Position numbers and translations under genes: made by a program
Notes under the pieces: generated by a model
What the model saw: the letters and a program-made list of their open reading frames with translations, nothing else
Told to the model about the DNA's origin: nothing
The model's database searches: none
Shown here: piece by piece, positions 40,748 through 49,844 of the stretch
How the letters are laid out: every line of letters begins with the position of its first letter
Numbering within the stretch: position 1 is the stretch's first letter
Assembly (NCBI RefSeq): GCF_900115345.1
Contig: NZ_FOWC01000001.1
Span: 1,488,001 to 1,552,000, forward strand
Source: Amycolatopsis rubida
GTDB taxonomy: Bacteria > Actinomycetota > Actinomycetes > Mycobacteriales > Pseudonocardiaceae
DNA: 64,000 bases
Direction of reading: 5' to 3'

Positions 40748-41266
40748 ATGCCTTTGTTCTCCTTGGACGGCGTCAGCCCGCAGGTTCACCCGGACGCTTG
40801 GATCGCTCCCACCGCCACCCTGATCGGCAACGTGACCGTCGAGAAGGACGCTTCGGTGTGGTACGGCGCGGTGATCCGCGCGGACTTCGGTCCGATCGTC
40901 ATCCGCGAGGGCGCGAACATCCAGGACAACTCGGTGATCCACTCCGGACCCGAGATGACCGAGGTCGGCCGCAACGTCACCGTCGGGCACCAGTGCCTCG
41001 TGCACGACTGCACGGTCGGCGAACAGGCGTTGATCGGCAACGGATCCACGGTCCTCGACCGCGCGGTGATCGGACCGCGCGCGTTCGTCGCCGCGGGGTC
41101 GACGGTCACGCCCGGCACCGAGGTCCCAGCGGAGATGATCGCGATGGGCAGCCCGGCGAAGAAGTTCGTGGAACTCACCGATTCCGCGCGCGTGTGGGTC
41201 GACCACAACGCGGCGGTCTACCAGGAACTCGCGCGGCGGCATCGCAGCGGCCTAGAGCAGGTCTGA
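40748..41266 (+). CDS. Gamma-class carbonic anhydrase-like hexapeptide-repeat protein
   Basis: 172 residues, a left-handed beta-helix trimer. Hexapeptide pattern from APTATLIGNVTVEKDASVWY onward; the three zinc-ligand histidines are in DNSVIHSG, NVTVGHQCL and LVHDCTVG. C-terminal helix DHNAAVYQELARRH. Related YrdA/PaaY-type proteins often show weak activity, so catalytic function is not certain. Confidence 0.9.
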   Translation: MPLFSLDGVSPQVHPDAWIAPTATLIGNVTVEKDASVWYGAVIRADFGPIVIREGANIQDNSVIHSGPEMTEVGRNVTVGHQCLVHDCTVGEQALIGNGSTVLDRAVIGPRAFVAAGSTVTPGTEVPAEMIAMGSPAKKFVELTDSARVWVDHNAAVYQELARRHRSGLEQV

Positions 41267-41317
41267 GCCCGTTTCCCGCGGACCGGACGCCCCTGGCGGA
41301 GTGCACTAAACTCCGTC

Positions 41318-41397
41318 CCGCAGCAGCGACTGGCGCCATTCAAGAGGTGGAGCACCACCGGGGAGCGACGACGAGGCCGGCACCGCGCGCCTGGGTG
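41318..41397 (+). promoter_or_regulatory. ZTP (pfl) riboswitch upstream of glyA
   Basis: The 158-bp leader before glyA holds the conserved blocks of the pfl/ZTP riboswitch in order: GCGACTGGCGCC (41326 on), ACCACCGGGGAGCG (41353 on) and CGCGCCTGGGTG (from 41386). It would sense the purine intermediates ZMP/ZTP, which rise when 10-formyl-tetrahydrofolate is short, and turn on serine hydroxymethyltransferase. A small hairpin GGAGT..ACTCC at about 41299-41313 precedes it. Boundaries are approximate. Confidence 0.8.
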
Positions 41398-41424
41398 AGG
41401 GCCACTGCAGAGCCGGAGTACGCC

Positions 41425-42693
41425 ATGACACACCAGCCCGCCCTGTCCGCACTGTCCGCGGCGGATCCGCGGATCGCCGGTCTCGTCGAGGACGAAGCGA
41501 AACGCCAGCACGACAAGATCCGCCTGATCGCGTCCGAGAACTACGTTTCGCAAGCGGTGCTCGAAGCCACCGGCAGCGTGCTCACCAACAAGTACTCCGA
41601 GGGCTACGCCGGCAAGCGCTACTACGAGGGCCAGCAGTTCATCGACCAGGTCGAACAGGTGGCGATCGAGCGCGCGAAGGCCGTCTTCGGCACCGACCAC
41701 GCGAACGTCCAGCCGTACTCCGGCTCGCCGGCCAACCTCGCGGTGTACCTGGCGTTCGTCAAGCCGGGCGACACCGTGCTCGGCATGGCGCTGCCGGACG
41801 GCGGCCACCTCACCCATGGCTGGAGCGTGTCCGCGACCGGCAAGTGGTTCACGCCGGTCCGCTATGGCGTCCGGAAGGAAACCGGCCGCGTCGACCTCGA
41901 TCAGGTCCGCGACCTCGCCCGCCAGCACCGGCCGAAGCTGATCTTCGCGGGCGGCACGGCCATCCCGCGCACCATCGACTTCCCGGCGTTCGCGGAGATC
42001 GCCCGCGAGGTCGACGCCGTGCTGGTGGCCGACATCGCGCACATCGCCGGCCTGATCGCGGGCGGCGCGCACCCGTCGCCGGCCGGCCACGCGCAGGTCA
42101 TCACCACGACCACGCACAAGACGCTGCGCGGTCCGCGCGGCGCGATGATCCTCTCCGACGCCGAGCACGCCAAGGCCGTCGACAAGGCGGTGTTCCCCGG
42201 TCTGCAGGGCGGTCCGCACAACCACACGACGGCCGCCATCGCGGTCGCGTTGGGGGAGGCGCAGCAGCCCTCGTTCTCCGAGTACGCGCACACGATCGTC
42301 GCGAACGCCAAGGCGTTGGCCGAAGCGCTGGTCGAGCGCGGTTACGACCTCATCTCCGGCGGCACGGACAACCACCTGCTCTTGATTGACCTGACCAACA
42401 AGGCGGTGCCCGGCAAGCCCGCGGCGCAGGCGCTGGACCGCGCGGGCATCGAGCTGAACTACAACACCGTGCCGTTCGACCCGCGCAAGCCGTTCGACCC
42501 GTCCGGCATCCGGCTGGGCACCTCGGCGATCACCACGCGCGGGCTCAAGCCGGAGCACCAGGTGCAGGTCGCGGACTGGATCGACCGGACCGTGACCGCC
42601 GCGGCCGCACAGCAGGACGGCGCGCTGGATGCGATCGCGGCGGAGATTTCCGAGTTTCTGCGGGCGTTCCCGATTCCGGGGTACAGCGAGTGA
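41425..42693 (+). CDS. glyA: Serine hydroxymethyltransferase
   Basis: 422 residues, cytosolic PLP enzyme interconverting serine + THF and glycine + 5,10-methylene-THF. Visible: LIASENYVSQAVLEATGS, YAGKRYYEGQQFIDQVE, NVQPYSGSPANLAVY, LTHGW, and the PLP lysine in ITTTTHKTLRGPRGAMIL. The end EFLRAFPIPGYSE is typical. Placed behind a ZTP riboswitch, linking it to one-carbon status; the folate operon lies 17 kb downstream. Confidence 0.96.
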   Translation: MTHQPALSALSAADPRIAGLVEDEAKRQHDKIRLIASENYVSQAVLEATGSVLTNKYSEGYAGKRYYEGQQFIDQVEQVAIERAKAVFGTDHANVQPYSGSPANLAVYLAFVKPGDTVLGMALPDGGHLTHGWSVSATGKWFTPVRYGVRKETGRVDLDQVRDLARQHRPKLIFAGGTAIPRTIDFPAFAEIAREVDAVLVADIAHIAGLIAGGAHPSPAGHAQVITTTTHKTLRGPRGAMILSDAEHAKAVDKAVFPGLQGGPHNHTTAAIAVALGEAQQPSFSEYAHTIVANAKALAEALVERGYDLISGGTDNHLLLIDLTNKAVPGKPAAQALDRAGIELNYNTVPFDPRKPFDPSGIRLGTSAITTRGLKPEHQVQVADWIDRTVTAAAAQQDGALDAIAAEISEFLRAFPIPGYSE

Positions 42694-42696
42694 GGT

Positions 42697-42738
42697 CGTG
42701 AGTGGCGATCACGGTGAGAACCGTGATCGCCACTCACG
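42697..42738. terminator. GTGAGTG-type palindrome between glyA and sigma gene (family copy 2)
   Basis: Arms CGTGAGTGGCGATCACGG and CCGTGATCGCCACTCACG with the loop TGAGAA, 3 bp after the glyA stop. The right arm contains the TGA stop of the convergent sigma-factor gene (read on the minus strand). Bidirectional termination is likely. Confidence 0.82.
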
Positions 42739-43870
42739 AGCTGTTAAGCCGCGCCGCCTGCTTGACCAAGTGATCCCGCTCAGCCACATTGCCCGCCTTC
42801 TCCGCCGCCTCCCGATACAGCCGCGCGGCGGTCGCCAGATCCCCGTCCCGCTCGTGCAGATAAGCCGCCACCGCACGATGCCGCGGCAGCTTGTCGTCCA
42901 GCTCCGCCAGCGCCTTCAACCCAGCCCGGGCTCCGTCCGCCTCGCCGACCGCGACCGCCCGGTTGAGCCGGACGATCGGGCTGTCGGTCAGCGCGAGCAG
43001 CTCGTCGTACCACTCGACGATCTGCACCCAATCGGTTTCCGCTGCCGCGAGAGCGTCTGCGTGCAGCGCGGCGATCGCGGCTTGGGCCTGGTATTCGCCC
43101 AGCTGGTCGCGGGCCAGCGCCGACTGGAGAAGGTCGACGCCCTCGGCGATCAGCCGGGTGTCCCAAACGCCGCGGTCCTGTTCGGCGAGCGGCACGAGAC
43201 TGCCGTCCGGCTTCGTCCGCGCGGCCCGGCGGGCGTGGTGCAGCAGCATCAAGGCGAGCAGACCGGCCACCTCCGGATGGTCGAATCCCGCCGCGAGCTG
43301 CCTGGTCAGCCGGATGGCTTCGGCGGCGAGGTCGAGTTCGCCGGAGTAGCCCTCGTTGAACACCAGGTACAGCACGCGCAGCACGGTCGCGACGTCGCCG
43401 GGCGCGTCGAACCGCACGTCGGACACGGTTCGTTTGGCGCGGCTGATCCGTTGCGCCATCGTCGCTTCCGGCACCAGATACGCCTGCGCGATCTGCTTCG
43501 TGGTCAACCCGCCGACCGCGCGCAGCGTGAGCGCGACGGCCGACGACGGCGTCAACGACGGGTGTGCGCACAGGAAGTAGAGCTGGAGCGAATCGTCCAC
43601 CGCGGACGCCGGACCGGGCTGTGGCTCGGCGTCCATCGCCACTTCCCGGCCCCGGCGCGAGGATTCCGACCGCGTGGCGTCGAGGAACCGGCGCCACGCG
43701 GCCGCGATGAGCCACGCCTTGGGGTCGCGCGGCGGATCGTCCCGCCACGCGTCGAGCGCGCGGATCAGCGCTTCCTGCACGGCATCCTCGGCCGAGGCGA
43801 AGTCCGCTCCGCGCCGGACGAGGATGCCGATCACCGCGGGCACGAGTTCCCGCAGCAGTTCCTCGTTCAT
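42734..43870 (-). CDS. ECF RNA polymerase sigma factor with C-terminal TPR-like extension (ECF42 type)
   Basis: 378 residues. Sigma-2 region: DFASAEDAVQEALIRALDAW and DPKAWLIAAAWRRFLDATRS; sigma-4 region: VALTLRAVGGLTTKQIAQAYLVPEATMAQRISRAK. About 200 extra residues of helical repeats follow (DUF6596 and TPR-like: LAAGFDHPEVAGLLALMLLH; YLHERDGDLATAARLYREAA). This layout plus the overlapping DGPF-domain gene upstream defines the ECF42 group, which has no anti-sigma factor; the C-terminal extension is thought to control activity. The ATG overlaps the DGPF gene stop (ATGA). Confidence 0.92.
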   Translation of the reverse strand: MNEELLRELVPAVIGILVRRGADFASAEDAVQEALIRALDAWRDDPPRDPKAWLIAAAWRRFLDATRSESSRRGREVAMDAEPQPGPASAVDDSLQLYFLCAHPSLTPSSAVALTLRAVGGLTTKQIAQAYLVPEATMAQRISRAKRTVSDVRFDAPGDVATVLRVLYLVFNEGYSGELDLAAEAIRLTRQLAAGFDHPEVAGLLALMLLHHARRAARTKPDGSLVPLAEQDRGVWDTRLIAEGVDLLQSALARDQLGEYQAQAAIAALHADALAAAETDWVQIVEWYDELLALTDSPIVRLNRAVAVGEADGARAGLKALAELDDKLPRHRAVAAYLHERDGDLATAARLYREAAEKAGNVAERDHLVKQAARLNSS

Positions 43871-44274
43871 TCGGTGACCGAGGGCGTCACGCCGTAGCAG
43901 GGGCGCAGTTCGAGCCACTCGTGGATCGGCTTGCCGCCCGCGCCGGGAGCCGCGGACAGCTCGCCGGCCAGTTCGAGCGCGCGCTCGTAGCTGTCGACGT
44001 CGATGAGCATCCAGCCCGCGATGACGTCCTTGGTCTCGGCGAACGGGCCGTCGGTGACCGGCGGGCGGCCCTCGCCGTCGAAGCGGACCCACGTGCCTTC
44101 CGGGGACAGCGCCTGCTCGCTGACGAACTCGCCGGTCTCCACGAGCCGGTCCGCGAAGTCGCGCATGTACTGGATGTGGGCGGTGACCTCTTCGGGCGTC
44201 CACTGGTCCATCGGGGCGTTGTTCACCGAAGCCGGCGCGCCGCGGTAGTGCTTGAGCAGCAGGTACTTGGCCAT
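43867..44274 (-). CDS. DGPF (YCII-related) domain protein, partner of ECF42 sigma factor
   Basis: 135 residues. YLLLKHYRGAP at the start, MDQWTPEEVTAHIQYMRDF, and the name-giving motif PPVTDGPFAETKDVIAG. DGPF proteins are conserved with ECF42 sigma factors and are often their targets; the biochemical role is unknown. ATG 44274 has GGAGGAGAA upstream. Divergent from a DHA2 efflux pump, a neighbourhood that suggests a shared stress or drug response. Confidence 0.92.
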   Translation of the reverse strand: MAKYLLLKHYRGAPASVNNAPMDQWTPEEVTAHIQYMRDFADRLVETGEFVSEQALSPEGTWVRFDGEGRPPVTDGPFAETKDVIAGWMLIDVDSYERALELAGELSAAPGAGGKPIHEWLELRPCYGVTPSVTE

Positions 44275-44390
44275 TGTGGTTCTCCTCCGTGCTGGTGGCG
44301 GCTCGTTGTCGCCACGTTCGCGCCAGGGACGGAGCCGGTCGCGCGTTCTCGACATCGCCCGGCGAGAGACTAGCGTCACACGATATTTGG

Positions 44391-44455
44391 TTGATGAATG
44401 CAAGCTTTTCGGGAACAGTTGTGGCGAGCAAGTAGTTGAGAGATGCAAGCAACTA
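44391..44455. promoter_or_regulatory. Direct repeats in the DGPF/DHA2 divergent promoter region
   Basis: Two 15-bp near-repeats, TTGATGAATGCAAGC (44391-44405) and TTGAGAGATGCAAGC (44436-44450), 45 bp apart, i.e. on the same helix face. The second is embedded in an inverted repeat TAGTTG (44433-44438)..CAACTA (44450-44455). They lie 24-88 bp before the pump start. A regulator binding to these is inferred; no regulator gene adjoins. Confidence 0.5.
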
Positions 44456-44478
44456 GTACGGCACTGAGGGAGACCACC

Positions 44479-46128
44479 ATGAGCGACACCGCCACTGCGG
44501 AAGGGGGCGCCACCACGAACGGACGGCTTTCACACCGGCAGATCCTCACGGTTCTGTCCGGACTGATGCTCGGCATGTTCCTGGCGGCCCTCGACCAGAC
44601 CATCGTGTCCTCGGCGATGAAGACCATCGCCGACGAACTGCACGGACAGAGCCTCCAGGCCTGGGCCACCACCGCCTACCTGATCACCGCGACGCTTTCC
44701 ACGCCGCTGTATGGCAAGCTGTCCGACCTCTTCGGCCGCAAGCCGATGTACCTGACCGCGATCTCGCTGTTCCTCGCCGGTTCGCTGGCGAGCGCGATGG
44801 CCGGATCGATGTACGAACTGGCCGCGTTCCGCGCGTTCCAGGGCCTCGGCGCCGGCGGTCTGATGTCGCTCGCGCTCGCGATCATCACCGACATCACCTC
44901 GCCGCGGGAACGCAGCCGCTACCAGGGCTACTTCATGGCCGTTTTCGGCGTTTCGAGCGTCGCAGGCCCGGTCGTCGGCGGGTTCTTCGCCGGACTCGAC
45001 TCGTTCGCCGGCCTCACCGGCTGGCGCTGGGTGTTCATGGTGAACGTCCCGATCGCGCTCGCCGCGCTGGTCGTCGTGAGCAAGGTGCTGAACCTCCCGC
45101 ACACCCGCGTGGACCAGAAGGTCGACTTCCTCGGAGCCGGCGCGCTGACGGTCGGCCTCGTGCCGCTGCTGCTCGTCGCCGAGCAGGGCCGCGAATGGGG
45201 CTGGGGTTCGCCCGCGTCGCTGGCGATGTACCTGGTCGGTGCGCTCGGCGTGGTCCTGTTCATCCTCCAGGAACGCCGGATGGGCGACGCCGCCCTGCTG
45301 CCGCTGCGGCTGTTCCGCAACGGGGTGTTCCGGGTGTCGACGATGGTCACCGTGATCCAGGGCATCGGGATGTTCGGCGCGATGATGTCGCTGCCGCTCT
45401 ACCTGCAGATCGTCAAGGGCGCGACGCCCACCCAGGCCGGGCTGCAGATGCTGCCGCTGACCCTCGGGATCATGGTCGCGAGCCTCGGCAGCGGCCGGAT
45501 CATCGCCCGCACCGGCCGGTACAAGGGCTTCGCGGTCGCCGGACTCGGCCTGATGGCCGCGGCGGTGTACTCGTTCTCGATGATCGGCGTGGACACCGCG
45601 CTCGGCGTGGTCATGGCCATCGCGTTCGTGCTCGGACTGGGCCTCGGCTCGACCATGCAGACGCTGACCCTGGCCGCCACGAACGACGTCTCGCCCCGCG
45701 ACATCGGCGTCGCGACCTCGTCGGTCACGTTCTTCCGGCAGATCGGCGGGACGGCGGGCACCGCGGTGTTCCTGTCGATCCTGTTCAGCACGGTCGGCGA
45801 CCGGATCGCGGCGGCGGTCCGCTCGGCGATGGCCTCCCCGGCCTACACCGCGGCGCTGGCGCAGCACCCGGAGTTCGCCCGGCAGATGGCGAGCGGCGGC
45901 CTTGACGTGAACGACACCTCGTTCCTGTCGACGCTCGACCCGGTGCTCGCCCGGCCGGTCCTGGAAGGGTTCTCCAGCTCGATGAGCACGGTGTTCCTGA
46001 TCGGCGGCGCGGTGCTGACCGTCGGGTTCGCGCTGGTCTGGCTGCTGCGGGAGAAGCCGCTCTCGGACAAGTCGGCGATGGAGCAGCGCGCCGAGCAGGA
46101 GGCGAGTGAGCTGGCCCTCGCGGGCTGA
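44479..46128 (+). CDS. DHA2-family (EmrB/QacA) drug:H+ antiporter
   Basis: 549 residues, 14 membrane segments. Motif D-type start LSGLMLGMFLAALDQTIVSS, motif A GKLSDLFGRKPMYLT, and motif C-like stretch SVAGPVVGGFFAG. A large extracellular loop before the last helix (AALAQHPEFARQMASGGLDV) is typical of actinobacterial members. ATG 44479 has GAGGGAG upstream. Probably exports toxic compounds or a metabolite; divergent from the ECF42/DGPF operon. Confidence 0.92.
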   Translation: MSDTATAEGGATTNGRLSHRQILTVLSGLMLGMFLAALDQTIVSSAMKTIADELHGQSLQAWATTAYLITATLSTPLYGKLSDLFGRKPMYLTAISLFLAGSLASAMAGSMYELAAFRAFQGLGAGGLMSLALAIITDITSPRERSRYQGYFMAVFGVSSVAGPVVGGFFAGLDSFAGLTGWRWVFMVNVPIALAALVVVSKVLNLPHTRVDQKVDFLGAGALTVGLVPLLLVAEQGREWGWGSPASLAMYLVGALGVVLFILQERRMGDAALLPLRLFRNGVFRVSTMVTVIQGIGMFGAMMSLPLYLQIVKGATPTQAGLQMLPLTLGIMVASLGSGRIIARTGRYKGFAVAGLGLMAAAVYSFSMIGVDTALGVVMAIAFVLGLGLGSTMQTLTLAATNDVSPRDIGVATSSVTFFRQIGGTAGTAVFLSILFSTVGDRIAAAVRSAMASPAYTAALAQHPEFARQMASGGLDVNDTSFLSTLDPVLARPVLEGFSSSMSTVFLIGGAVLTVGFALVWLLREKPLSDKSAMEQRAEQEASELALAG

Positions 46129-46140
46129 GAAGGCAGCAAA

Positions 46141-46177
46141 AAAGGGGCCGTCCACCAGGCAGGTGGACGGCCCCTTT
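46141..46177. terminator. Bidirectional terminator between DHA2 pump and ppa
   Basis: 13-bp stem GGGGCCGTCCACC (46144-46156)/GGTGGACGGCCCC (46162-46174), 5-nt loop, flanked by A-rich left and TTT right sides so it can serve both converging genes. Confidence 0.92.
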
Positions 46178-46185
46178 CGCGTGGC

Positions 46186-46704
46186 TCAGCGGTGCGCTTC
46201 GCCGGTGATCTCTTCCTTGGCGAGACGGTCCTTCTCGCGCTCGTAGGAGCGCGAGATCTCGGCCTCGGCATCGGCGCGGCCCACCCAGGACGAGCCCTCG
46301 ACGCTCTTGCCCGGTTCGAGGTCCTTGTAGACCTCGAAGAAGTGCTGGATCTCGAGCTTGTGGAACTCGTTCAGGTGGTGGATGTCGCGCAGGTGCTCAA
46401 GGCGCGGGTCGTTCGTCGGGACGGCGAGGACCTTGTCGTCCGGTCCCTTCTCGTCGGTCATCCGGAACATGCCGATCGCGCGGCAGCGGATCAGGCAGCC
46501 GGGGAACGTCGGCTCCTGGACGAGCACGAGCACGTCGAGCGGGTCGCCGTCCTGGCCGAGCGTGTCGTCGATGAAGCCGTAGTCGGCCGGGTACTGGGTC
46601 GCGGTGAACAGGGTCCGGTCGAGCTTGATCCGACCGGTCTTGTGGTCGACCTCGTACTTGTTGCGCTCCCCCTTGGGGATTTCGATCGTGACGTCGAATT
46701 CCAC
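46186..46704 (-). CDS. ppa: Inorganic pyrophosphatase, family I
   Basis: 172 residues. [19 protein letters not shown] at the start, [20 protein letters not shown] with the catalytic acidic residues, and [23 protein letters not shown] 46704 is chosen (GAGGAC upstream, conserved N-terminus); the longer open frame is antisense to the next gene. Soluble counterpart of the membrane pyrophosphatase at 18120. Divergent from the PBP4-type gene, as ppa (Rv3628) and Rv3627c are in M. tuberculosis. Confidence 0.95.
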   Translation of the reverse strand: MEFDVTIEIPKGERNKYEVDHKTGRIKLDRTLFTATQYPADYGFIDDTLGQDGDPLDVLVLVQEPTFPGCLIRCRAIGMFRMTDEKGPDDKVLAVPTNDPRLEHLRDIHHLNEFHKLEIQHFFEVYKDLEPGKSVEGSSWVGRADAEAEISRSYEREKDRLAKEEITGEAHR

Positions 46705-46876
46705 GGCCGTCCTCGCTGCTTCTCGAATCTCGGTGTCCCACGCGCTCGTGGGCGGCAACCTCATGACCTCGTTGACGTCACTAGTGTGGACTACGCCCCG
46801 TCGGCCGGTCGCGCCGATGTCGGCCAGACGGCATGTGACCTTGGCCCCTCCGGGGGCGGGTGAGAAGGAGTGGTGG

Positions 46877-49768
46877 GTGCCGGAAAACGACCAGCCGAGG
46901 TGGCCCACGGGCGACGAGGACACCTCGTCCGAGGCGGACCGGGCGACCTCCCGCCTCCCCCTGCCCAAGCGCGACGCGGGAGCCACCGCGCAGCTTTCCG
47001 TGCCGAACGTCACACCGGGAGACGGGCCGGGATCGTGGTTCCGGCCCAAAGTCGAACCGGAGGAAGTGCCCGGGCTCAACGCGCCCTCGGACGCTCCCGC
47101 CGCGCCGCCGGAACCGCCTCGGTCGAACCTCGCGGACCGGATGAGCGGCGCTTCGGCGCCCGCTCGGGCCGAGGAACCGAAACCGCGGGCGCCGTGGGTG
47201 CCGGTGGAGGGGCCGACCCGGTTCACCGCCGGGGTGCCGGGGCCGGGCGACAACGCGGCCCGTCCGGACGCCGAGGCGACGGTGCGGTCGTCAACGGTCG
47301 AGGAGGGATCCGCGGAGAAGACTTTCCAGGTGTCGCAGCAGCAGCCGAGGCCGTCCGCGGAGCAGACGGTCTGGGCGCAGCCGAGTTTTTCGCCTGGTCA
47401 GGATGGGTCGCAACAGTCGTCGCCCGCATGGCAGGCCGCGCGGAAGCCGGGGAACTCGCTGTTCGAGCCTGCTGGTGCTGGAGCTTCGGACGAGGGGCAG
47501 GGGTGGAAGCCGTTCCAGTCCGGCCAGTCCGCCGAGCCCGCTGAGTCCGCCGAGCCCGCTGAGTCCGCCGAGCCCGCTGAGTCCGGAAAGCCGGGGCAGT
47601 TCGCGGCGTTCCGGGACGAAACGCCGGGAACGGGCGAAAACAACCAGGGCTGGGCGGCGTTCCGGCCGGTCGTCACGCGGGACGAGCAGGGGCAGGAGCC
47701 GCCCAAGGAGGGCTGGACCGCCTTCCGGAACGACTCCGGTACCGCCGCGCCTGGCCAGAACCAGTCCGGTCGTGGCGGAGAAGGAGCACCTGAGTTCCGG
47801 GGCGAGCCCGGGGCCGCCCGCCCCGCTGGGCAGGCTCAGCCCGGGGAGCAGCCGCGGGAGAACCGGACGGGCTTGCGGGGCGAACCGGCACCCGGGTCCG
47901 CCGCCGCGCGGCTCAACCCGGCTCAGCCCGGCTGGCCGGGGAACGAAGCGCCGGAGAGCTGGGGTCGCTCCAACGCCGGTCAGTCCGGTCGTCCCGGGAA
48001 CGAGCCGAACCGGAACGAATCCGGCTCCGAGTCGTGGGCGCAGCAGATCGAGATCCCGGTCCGTCCCGCCTTGCCCGAACCAGCACCCGGCACCGTCCCG
48101 CCGGCGGGCGGCCAGGCGCGGCCGATGCGGATCGACCCGACCGGTGGCCAGTTCCCGGCAGAGGCGACCGTCGGCATCCCGCGTCCGCCCGAAGGCTTCC
48201 CCGGCGAAGCGCAGCAGGGGCCGTCCGAAGCGACTGTCGGCATTCCTCGTCCTGCGGAAGGTTTCGCTGAGCGCCCAGGCCCGGAGCAGATCGCGGCGCG
48301 CGCTGCGGAGCCACCCGAACCGCCGTCCGGCACCGGGCCGATCCCGCCGCAGGGCGACGCGCCTCGTCCCGAGGGGAAGAAGCCTCGCCGGAAGGCGCTG
48401 GTCCTGGCGCTCGTCGTGCTGCTTCTGCTGGCTGCCGCGGGTGGCGCGTCGGCCGTGCCCGCCGTGTCCAACCGGCTCGGGTTGCCGTGGGCGCCGAACG
48501 CGCCGAAGGGCAGCGAACCGGACCCCTCCGACGCCAGTCTCGCGCTGCACGGCCCGGACACGTCCGGTCAGGGACCGTCCGCGAACGGCGTCGCCTCGAA
48601 GCTCTCCGGTCCGGCAGGGGCGGCCGCGCTCTCGCAGCTCAGCGGAAGCGTGATCGACCCGGCGAACGGCACCGTGCTGTGGGACCACGCGTCGAACACC
48701 CCGCTGACCCCGGCGTCGACCACGAAGATCCTCACCGTCTCCGCGGCGCTGCTCGCGATGGAGCCGACGAAGCGGATCTCCACCAAGATCGTCCAGGGCG
48801 CGCAGCCGGGCACGGTTGTCATCGTCGGCGGCGGCGACCCGTCGCTGACCGCGCTGCCGGTCGGCACCGACTCGCCGCTCTACCCCGGCGCGGCGCACGT
48901 CGACGACCTCGTCAACCAGGTCAAGAAGGCCGGCGGCGACGTCAAGAAGGTCCAGCTCGACGCGAGCGCCTTCAGCGGTCCGAACACCGCGCCGGGCTGG
49001 GAGCCGGGCGACGCGCCGTCGCTGTACGGCGCGCCGATCGTCCCGGCCATGACCGACGGCGGCCGAGGTAATCCGAAGGTCGACGAAACCATGCGCTCGG
49101 GCAACCCGGGAACCACGCTCACCCAGCTCGTCGCGGACAAGCTCGGTGCGAGCCCGGCCGGCGCCGCGAAGGCTCCGGACGGGGCGAAGGTGCTCGGCGA
49201 AGTCCAGTCGGCTCCGCTGCCGGACCTCGCGTACGCGCTCCTGCAGATCTCCGACAACGTGCTCGCCGACTCGCTCGGCCGCCAGGTCGCCATGGCCACC
49301 GGCGGGGAAGCGTCGTTCGCCGGCGCCTCCGCCGCGGTGAAGAAGGTGCTGGCAGACCACGGTTTCGACGTCAACGGCCTCCAGCTGTTCGACACGAGTG
49401 GACTGTCCAATCAGAACAAGGTGCCCGCCAGGCTGCTGGCACAGGTGCTCGCCGCGGCGGCCGGTCCGGACGGGAAGGACCCGAACACGCCGAAGCTGCG
49501 TCCGCTGCTGGCCGGCCTTCCGGTCGCGGGCAGCCCGGAAGGCACCCTGCACGGCCGCTACCACTCGGGAGAAACCCAAGGGGGTAAGGGCTGGGTGCGC
49601 GCCAAGACCGGCACGCTCACCGGCGTCAACACCCTCGCGGGGTATGTGCTCGACAGCGACAACCGCGTGCTCGCCTTCGCGTTCATGTCCAACGGTTCGG
49701 AGAAGAACTCCGGGCAGGCGGCGCTCGACGTGCTGGCGACAGCATTGCGGGGCTGCGGCTGCAAGTAG
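46877..49768 (+). CDS. dacB: D-alanyl-D-alanine carboxypeptidase/endopeptidase (PBP4/DacB type) with long disordered cytoplasmic N-terminus
   Basis: 963 residues. About 500 N-terminal residues are Pro/Gly/Glu/Gln-rich and disordered, with three AEPAES repeats (18-bp DNA repeats from about 47528). One membrane helix follows (near 505-527, [16 protein letters not shown]). The extracellular S13 domain has Ser614 in TPASTTKIL (SxxK), the SxN in ISDNVLADS and KTG in RAKTGTLTG. It trims cell-wall peptides. GTG 46877 has AAGGAG six bases before. Usual homologues have a far shorter tail. Confidence 0.9.
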   Translation: MPENDQPRWPTGDEDTSSEADRATSRLPLPKRDAGATAQLSVPNVTPGDGPGSWFRPKVEPEEVPGLNAPSDAPAAPPEPPRSNLADRMSGASAPARAEEPKPRAPWVPVEGPTRFTAGVPGPGDNAARPDAEATVRSSTVEEGSAEKTFQVSQQQPRPSAEQTVWAQPSFSPGQDGSQQSSPAWQAARKPGNSLFEPAGAGASDEGQGWKPFQSGQSAEPAESAEPAESAEPAESGKPGQFAAFRDETPGTGENNQGWAAFRPVVTRDEQGQEPPKEGWTAFRNDSGTAAPGQNQSGRGGEGAPEFRGEPGAARPAGQAQPGEQPRENRTGLRGEPAPGSAAARLNPAQPGWPGNEAPESWGRSNAGQSGRPGNEPNRNESGSESWAQQIEIPVRPALPEPAPGTVPPAGGQARPMRIDPTGGQFPAEATVGIPRPPEGFPGEAQQGPSEATVGIPRPAEGFAERPGPEQIAARAAEPPEPPSGTGPIPPQGDAPRPEGKKPRRKALVLALVVLLLLAAAGGASAVPAVSNRLGLPWAPNAPKGSEPDPSDASLALHGPDTSGQGPSANGVASKLSGPAGAAALSQLSGSVIDPANGTVLWDHASNTPLTPASTTKILTVSAALLAMEPTKRISTKIVQGAQPGTVVIVGGGDPSLTALPVGTDSPLYPGAAHVDDLVNQVKKAGGDVKKVQLDASAFSGPNTAPGWEPGDAPSLYGAPIVPAMTDGGRGNPKVDETMRSGNPGTTLTQLVADKLGASPAGAAKAPDGAKVLGEVQSAPLPDLAYALLQISDNVLADSLGRQVAMATGGEASFAGASAAVKKVLADHGFDVNGLQLFDTSGLSNQNKVPARLLAQVLAAAAGPDGKDPNTPKLRPLLAGLPVAGSPEGTLHGRYHSGETQGGKGWVRAKTGTLTGVNTLAGYVLDSDNRVLAFAFMSNGSEKNSGQAALDVLATALRGCGCK

Positions 49769-49844
49769 CCCGCACTGAGCCGACTCGCTGAACCCGTTCG
49801 GCTGAGCTGCCCACAATCGCGGGCCGGAAGGTAGCGTCGGAGGG

